IMG/VR virus record: IMGVR_UViG_3300030329_006012
Location: 1 to 64,000 of that record
DNA from: a virus
Reading direction: 5' to 3' (one strand)
Length of the DNA: 64,000 bases
The notes under the pieces were generated by a model that made no database searches, was not told the origin of the DNA, and was given only the letters and a program-made list of their open reading frames with translations. This document shows positions 61,299 through 64,000 of the stretch, piece after piece. Made by a program: the position numbers and the translations under genes. The first letter of the stretch is position 1. Each line of letters starts with the position of its first letter.

Positions 61299-61834
61299 TG
61301 GCTATTGAAATAAAGGTGGATGCTGAAGCCACGCCATCCAAAAAAGAAGCCACAAATGAAAGGCCCCTAAGCTTCTCGCTCAACGCCCGTCGAAGCATCG
61401 ACGGGAATATTATGATTTTCGATCATATTGACATCGATATAGTTTATGCACCTGGTGTACGCAAGGTCATGACCTTTGCAAAAGATATGCTAAGTGATAG
61501 TGTTTATGCCGCCCAAAACAGAATGTTCGAATACCTCTCAAAGCACGGAGTCGTAACGAGAGACACTGTTCAGGGAGGGAATGTTTACGGCTCAATGGAA
61601 GGAGCCGTTCCTGAGCCAGTTGGCGATCTTGATGCGACCAAAGTGTTCATGATGTCTATCGGCAAGTTCTTGGAAGAAGAAAAGCCCTATTTCATGTATG
61701 AAAAAGCGTACAAGGAGCAAGAACTGGAGGATCTGGTCGATCCAGACGCTCAGGACTCTACAGAGCTTGGAGAAGTCCCACAGGCTGCCAAGAAAGGCTC
61801 CATCGGAAAATTGAGAGGATACTGGAACGTCTAA
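61298..61834 (+). CDS. conserved unknown in prohead module (178 aa)
   Basis: A 178-aa protein with TAATG overlap. The central NARRSIDGNIMIFDHIDIDIVYAPGVRKVMTFAKD is beta-like and looks well conserved. The end (KKGSIGKLRGYWNV) is basic. The location between portal and protease genes makes it a candidate core, neck or vertex protein. No enzymatic motif is evident. Confidence 0.55.
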   Translation: MAIEIKVDAEATPSKKEATNERPLSFSLNARRSIDGNIMIFDHIDIDIVYAPGVRKVMTFAKDMLSDSVYAAQNRMFEYLSKHGVVTRDTVQGGNVYGSMEGAVPEPVGDLDATKVFMMSIGKFLEEEKPYFMYEKAYKEQELEDLVDPDAQDSTELGEVPQAAKKGSIGKLRGYWNV

Positions 61835-62175
61835 TGAACCTCTTGATGTTTGTTTTGTGTGCCTTTGGCCTAACACAAATAATAGTTTATGGTACAATTT
61901 TTGATAAAATGCGCCCCACAGAGGGGTGGCTTGGGTGTCTTTTTAATTGTTCTATGTGCGTTGGTTTTTGGTCTGGGGTATTTCTTTGGGGAATAAACGA
62001 TTTTACAACACTATTTATCTTTGATAATAGCATCCTAACAGGGTTTTTGCTGGGATGCTTGTCTTCAGGTACTAGCTATATATTATGCCAGGTGGTTGGA
62101 GATGAGGGAGTAAAGTATGAACGGCTGGACAAAAAAGTGGATGCTTCAACCAGTAAGACGTTGTTGCAAGGGTAA
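61834..62175 (+). CDS. DUF1360-like small membrane protein
   Basis: A 113-aa protein with three hydrophobic segments (about 3-20, 35-60 and 68-90). The LFNCSMCVGFWSGVF phrase is the C-x2-C-x-GFW signature of the DUF1360 family. T4 does not have it in this position. It is coupled to the preceding gene (TAATG) and followed by a terminator hairpin. The role is unknown; an anchor for prohead assembly at the inner membrane would fit the place but is speculation. Confidence 0.62.
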   Translation: MNLLMFVLCAFGLTQIIVYGTIFDKMRPTEGWLGCLFNCSMCVGFWSGVFLWGINDFTTLFIFDNSILTGFLLGCLSSGTSYILCQVVGDEGVKYERLDKKVDASTSKTLLQG

Positions 62176-62183
62176 CTGACTCG

Positions 62184-62204
62184 GACGGGTAATGCCCGTC
62201 TTTT
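62184..62204 (+). terminator. Rho-independent terminator hairpin
   Basis: GACGGG (62184-62189) pairs exactly with CCCGTC (62195-62200) across a five-base loop, followed by TTTTG. It lies between the membrane protein gene and gp21, so transcription may be cut or attenuated here. Confidence 0.75.
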
Positions 62205-62219
62205 GATTTGGAGAAATTG

Positions 62220-62834
62220 ATGTCAAAGTATTTATTAACCGAGTATTACGAGCTTTGCCCAAATGGGACATGCGAAGACCTGCTTACTGAGGCAGAGAAG
62301 CAATTGGTCAAGAACGGAGCAATGTTTTTGACTGGAGTTATGCAACGAGCTAACGCCAAAAACGGCAACGGCCGTCGCTATCCAAGGCCCGTGCTTGAGC
62401 GCGAGATGGAAAACTACAAGAAGCTCGTCCGAGATAGACGCGCCGTCGGCGAACTCGACCACCCGGACTCTGATGTTGTTAATTTAAAAAACGCATCTCA
62501 TATTGTTACAGAGGTTTGGTGGGACGGTGACGATGTTAAGGGGAAGGTTCAATTACTAGACACTCCTTCCGGACAGATTTTGAGATCACTGGTGAATGGT
62601 GGCGTTAAGTTGGGAATCTCTTCTCGTGGACTTGGCTCTGTTGCCCAGTCCGGCAACGACACCATTGTTCAGGAGGATTTTCAGCTGATATGTTTTGACT
62701 TTGTTTCAGAGCCCAGCACCACCGGTGCCTTTATGGTAAAGGAAAGTAAGAGTCGAGCCAACAATATCACCACAAAGGCAGATAGAATAAACAGAGCTTT
62801 GAACAACATTTTAAAGCCGTGGGAGAACAAATAA
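62220..62834 (+). CDS. prohead core protease, gp21-like
   Basis: A 204-aa protein from ATG 62220, four codons inside the longest frame, after TTGGAG. Family features are NGNGRRYP, GELDHP with H81 and GISSRGLGS with S134/S135, followed by FDFVSEPS; the His and Ser are at positions close to those of the T4 gp21 catalytic pair. It should cleave scaffold and capsid precursors during head maturation. The gene lies immediately after a terminator hairpin, unlike its closely coupled neighbours. The scaffold candidates follow downstream. Confidence 0.88.
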   Translation: MSKYLLTEYYELCPNGTCEDLLTEAEKQLVKNGAMFLTGVMQRANAKNGNGRRYPRPVLEREMENYKKLVRDRRAVGELDHPDSDVVNLKNASHIVTEVWWDGDDVKGKVQLLDTPSGQILRSLVNGGVKLGISSRGLGSVAQSGNDTIVQEDFQLICFDFVSEPSTTGAFMVKESKSRANNITTKADRINRALNNILKPWENK

Positions 62835-63685
62835 TGAAAATCCGCAAATCACTATTAAAAAAGATCATACAGGAAGAAGTTACTAACGCTAAGTTCATTA
62901 ATGTCCGAGAAGATTCTGAAGAGCCAAGCATCATCGCCCCCGGCTTGGGAGACTTCGGCCAAGACGCCATCGCTGTATTAAAACAAACCAGAGAGTTTAT
63001 CGACAAAATGATCGAGGAAGATCAGGTTTATGGCAATCTAGTGGACAGTTCCATTGCAAGGCTGCAAGGAATTGCCAAGTTTCACAAAGAACTGCAAACT
63101 CGCATGAATGAGGATAACTTTTTTGACACCTCTACGGAGACTGCTGAGGCTGCCGAGCAAGAGGCCGAGGACGACACTGCGCCAGTAGACGAGTCAAGCC
63201 GTCTTCTCGACGAAATCATCGTTCAGGAGATTATTAAAATATTGGGCGAAGGACCACTTAGCCACACTCATCAAGCCAGAGCACTGCAGAAAAAGGCCAA
63301 GGAGCAAGGTGCACTCGGTCATAACGATGCCGCAGCCCTGAAATATCATTTGGCTCAGTCTGAAAAAGAAAAAGCCGCATTGGGAGAAAAAGCCAATTGG
63401 GGCGGAAACAAGGGCGATCAAAACCGATCCGCAAAGCGAGGAGAAAAGTCCCTTGACGGCGCCGAAGATTTCGAGCCAGTTTTTGAAGAAAAAGACGACG
63501 ACTGGATGGGCGATGTTAAATCGACTGGCGAGTGGACAGATTATACCGTAGCTGAATTAGAGAAAAAGAAGGCGACTCTCATGAAAAAAGAAAAGAGAAC
63601 TGCTGACGAAGTAAAGACAGTGCGTCAATTGAATTTTGCCATCAGAGCAAAGAAGGGTGAGTTGAGTGAAGAAGAGCGAACTTAA
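62834..63685 (+). CDS. candidate scaffold/prohead core protein (gp22 position)
   Basis: A 283-aa protein from ATG 62834 (TAATG overlap with gp21). It is highly charged and predicted to be helical, with an acidic Q/E-rich centre (AEQEAEDDTAP) and lysine-rich C-terminal helices. The first residues (KIRKSLLKKIIQEEV) resemble those of the next protein. T4 places scaffold gp22 immediately after gp21, and helical charged proteins are usual there, so I infer a scaffold or core role. No direct homology is claimed. Confidence 0.55.
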   Translation: MKIRKSLLKKIIQEEVTNAKFINVREDSEEPSIIAPGLGDFGQDAIAVLKQTREFIDKMIEEDQVYGNLVDSSIARLQGIAKFHKELQTRMNEDNFFDTSTETAEAAEQEAEDDTAPVDESSRLLDEIIVQEIIKILGEGPLSHTHQARALQKKAKEQGALGHNDAAALKYHLAQSEKEKAALGEKANWGGNKGDQNRSAKRGEKSLDGAEDFEPVFEEKDDDWMGDVKSTGEWTDYTVAELEKKKATLMKKEKRTADEVKTVRQLNFAIRAKKGELSEEERT

Positions 63686-64000
63686 AAAGATATTAAAACC
63701 CATCATTAAAGAATGTATTAAAGAATCTCTCTACGAAGAGGGTTTGCTTAAAAATATTGTCTCTCAAGTAGTTGAGGGCTATTCGGCTGGTACCCCAAAG
63801 ATCGTGGAAGAAAAGGTCGTAAGTCGCATCGATAGCGATGAACAAGATAAGCATGCCGCGAAGATAAAGGGAAAGCTTGAAGAGACTAAAAAGAAGATGT
63901 TGAATGCAATTGGTTCATCGGCTTACGGCGGCGTAAATGTATTCGAGGGAACCACTCCAGCGCCCAGTGAGGGCGTTGCACACGCTAATCCGATGGAAGG
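63666..64000 (+). CDS. candidate scaffold-type protein (cut by window end)
   Basis: A GTG at 63666 opens a frame to the window end (111 codons visible) and overlaps the previous stop by 20 bases. The start KKSELKKILKPIIKECIKESL is a basic amphipathic helix, similar to that of the preceding protein; the visible end reads TTPAPSEGVAHANPMEG. It probably is a core, scaffold or capsid-targeting protein, as the major capsid gene should follow. The frame is incomplete, so length and function remain open. Confidence 0.6.
   Translation, partial: MKKSELKKILKPIIKECIKESLYEEGLLKNIVSQVVEGYSAGTPKIVEEKVVSRIDSDEQDKHAAKIKGKLEETKKKMLNAIGSSAYGGVNVFEGTTPAPSEGVAHANPME

Noticed and set aside
1-64000. tRNA genes, integrase, transposase
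   Set aside because: Gaps are too short for tRNA genes, and no protein shows integrase or transposase motifs.

Overview
The window looks like part of the genome of a large tailed phage (myovirus) distantly related to T4, probably infecting a Gram-negative, likely aquatic, bacterium. Every credible gene lies on the + strand. Genes are packed with ATGA/TAATG/GTGA overlaps, and almost no gap exceeds 100 bases. Recognisable T4-type functions are late sigma factor gp55, baseplate wedge proteins gp25 and gp6, recombination nuclease gp47/gp46 (here one fused protein), terminase large subunit gp17, portal gp20 and prohead protease gp21. No integrase, tRNA, CRISPR array or insertion sequence was seen. 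The Gram-negative host is inferred from the KDO/LPS-type sugar genes; the exact host cannot be read from the sequence.

Region 1 (1-11442) is accessory. It opens with the end of a PD-(D/E)XK nuclease and continues with a tightly coupled glycan cassette: three GT-B glycosyltransferases, a GT2-like transferase, a sialyltransferase-like (GT29) protein, a DapA/NanA-family aldolase, two methyltransferases, an acylneuraminate/KDO-type cytidylyltransferase, KDO-8-phosphate synthase, a sulfotransferase-like protein and a PhyH-type dioxygenase. Together these suggest that the phage makes, activates and transfers an 8- or 9-carbon ulosonic acid and decorates a glycan. A small HAD-type phosphatase gene is bracketed by a 42-bp near-perfect duplication of the next gene's start, the scar of an insertion.

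Region 2 (11445-13177) holds small genes and late sigma factor gp55. Region 3 (13179-49430) is the tail and baseplate module: a hub-like protein with an M23 peptidase, a 2248-aa virion protein, gp25, gp6, two wedge-like proteins, a repeat-bearing fiber, a 2519-aa mosaic adhesin with YWTD and FG-GAP-like propellers, and a run of marine-phage-type structural proteins.

Region 4 (49443-54079) is a recombination and priming block: RuvC-like nuclease, DnaG-type primase and the Mre11-Rad50-like fusion. Region 5 (54113-56385) holds small membrane proteins that may form a lysis cassette, a QueC-like protein and an Hc1-type histone-like protein. Region 6 (56402-64000) is the packaging and prohead module: gp17, gp20, two conserved unknowns, a DUF1360-like membrane protein, a terminator hairpin, gp21, and two likely scaffold or core proteins, the last cut by the window edge. 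The major capsid gene should lie just beyond.
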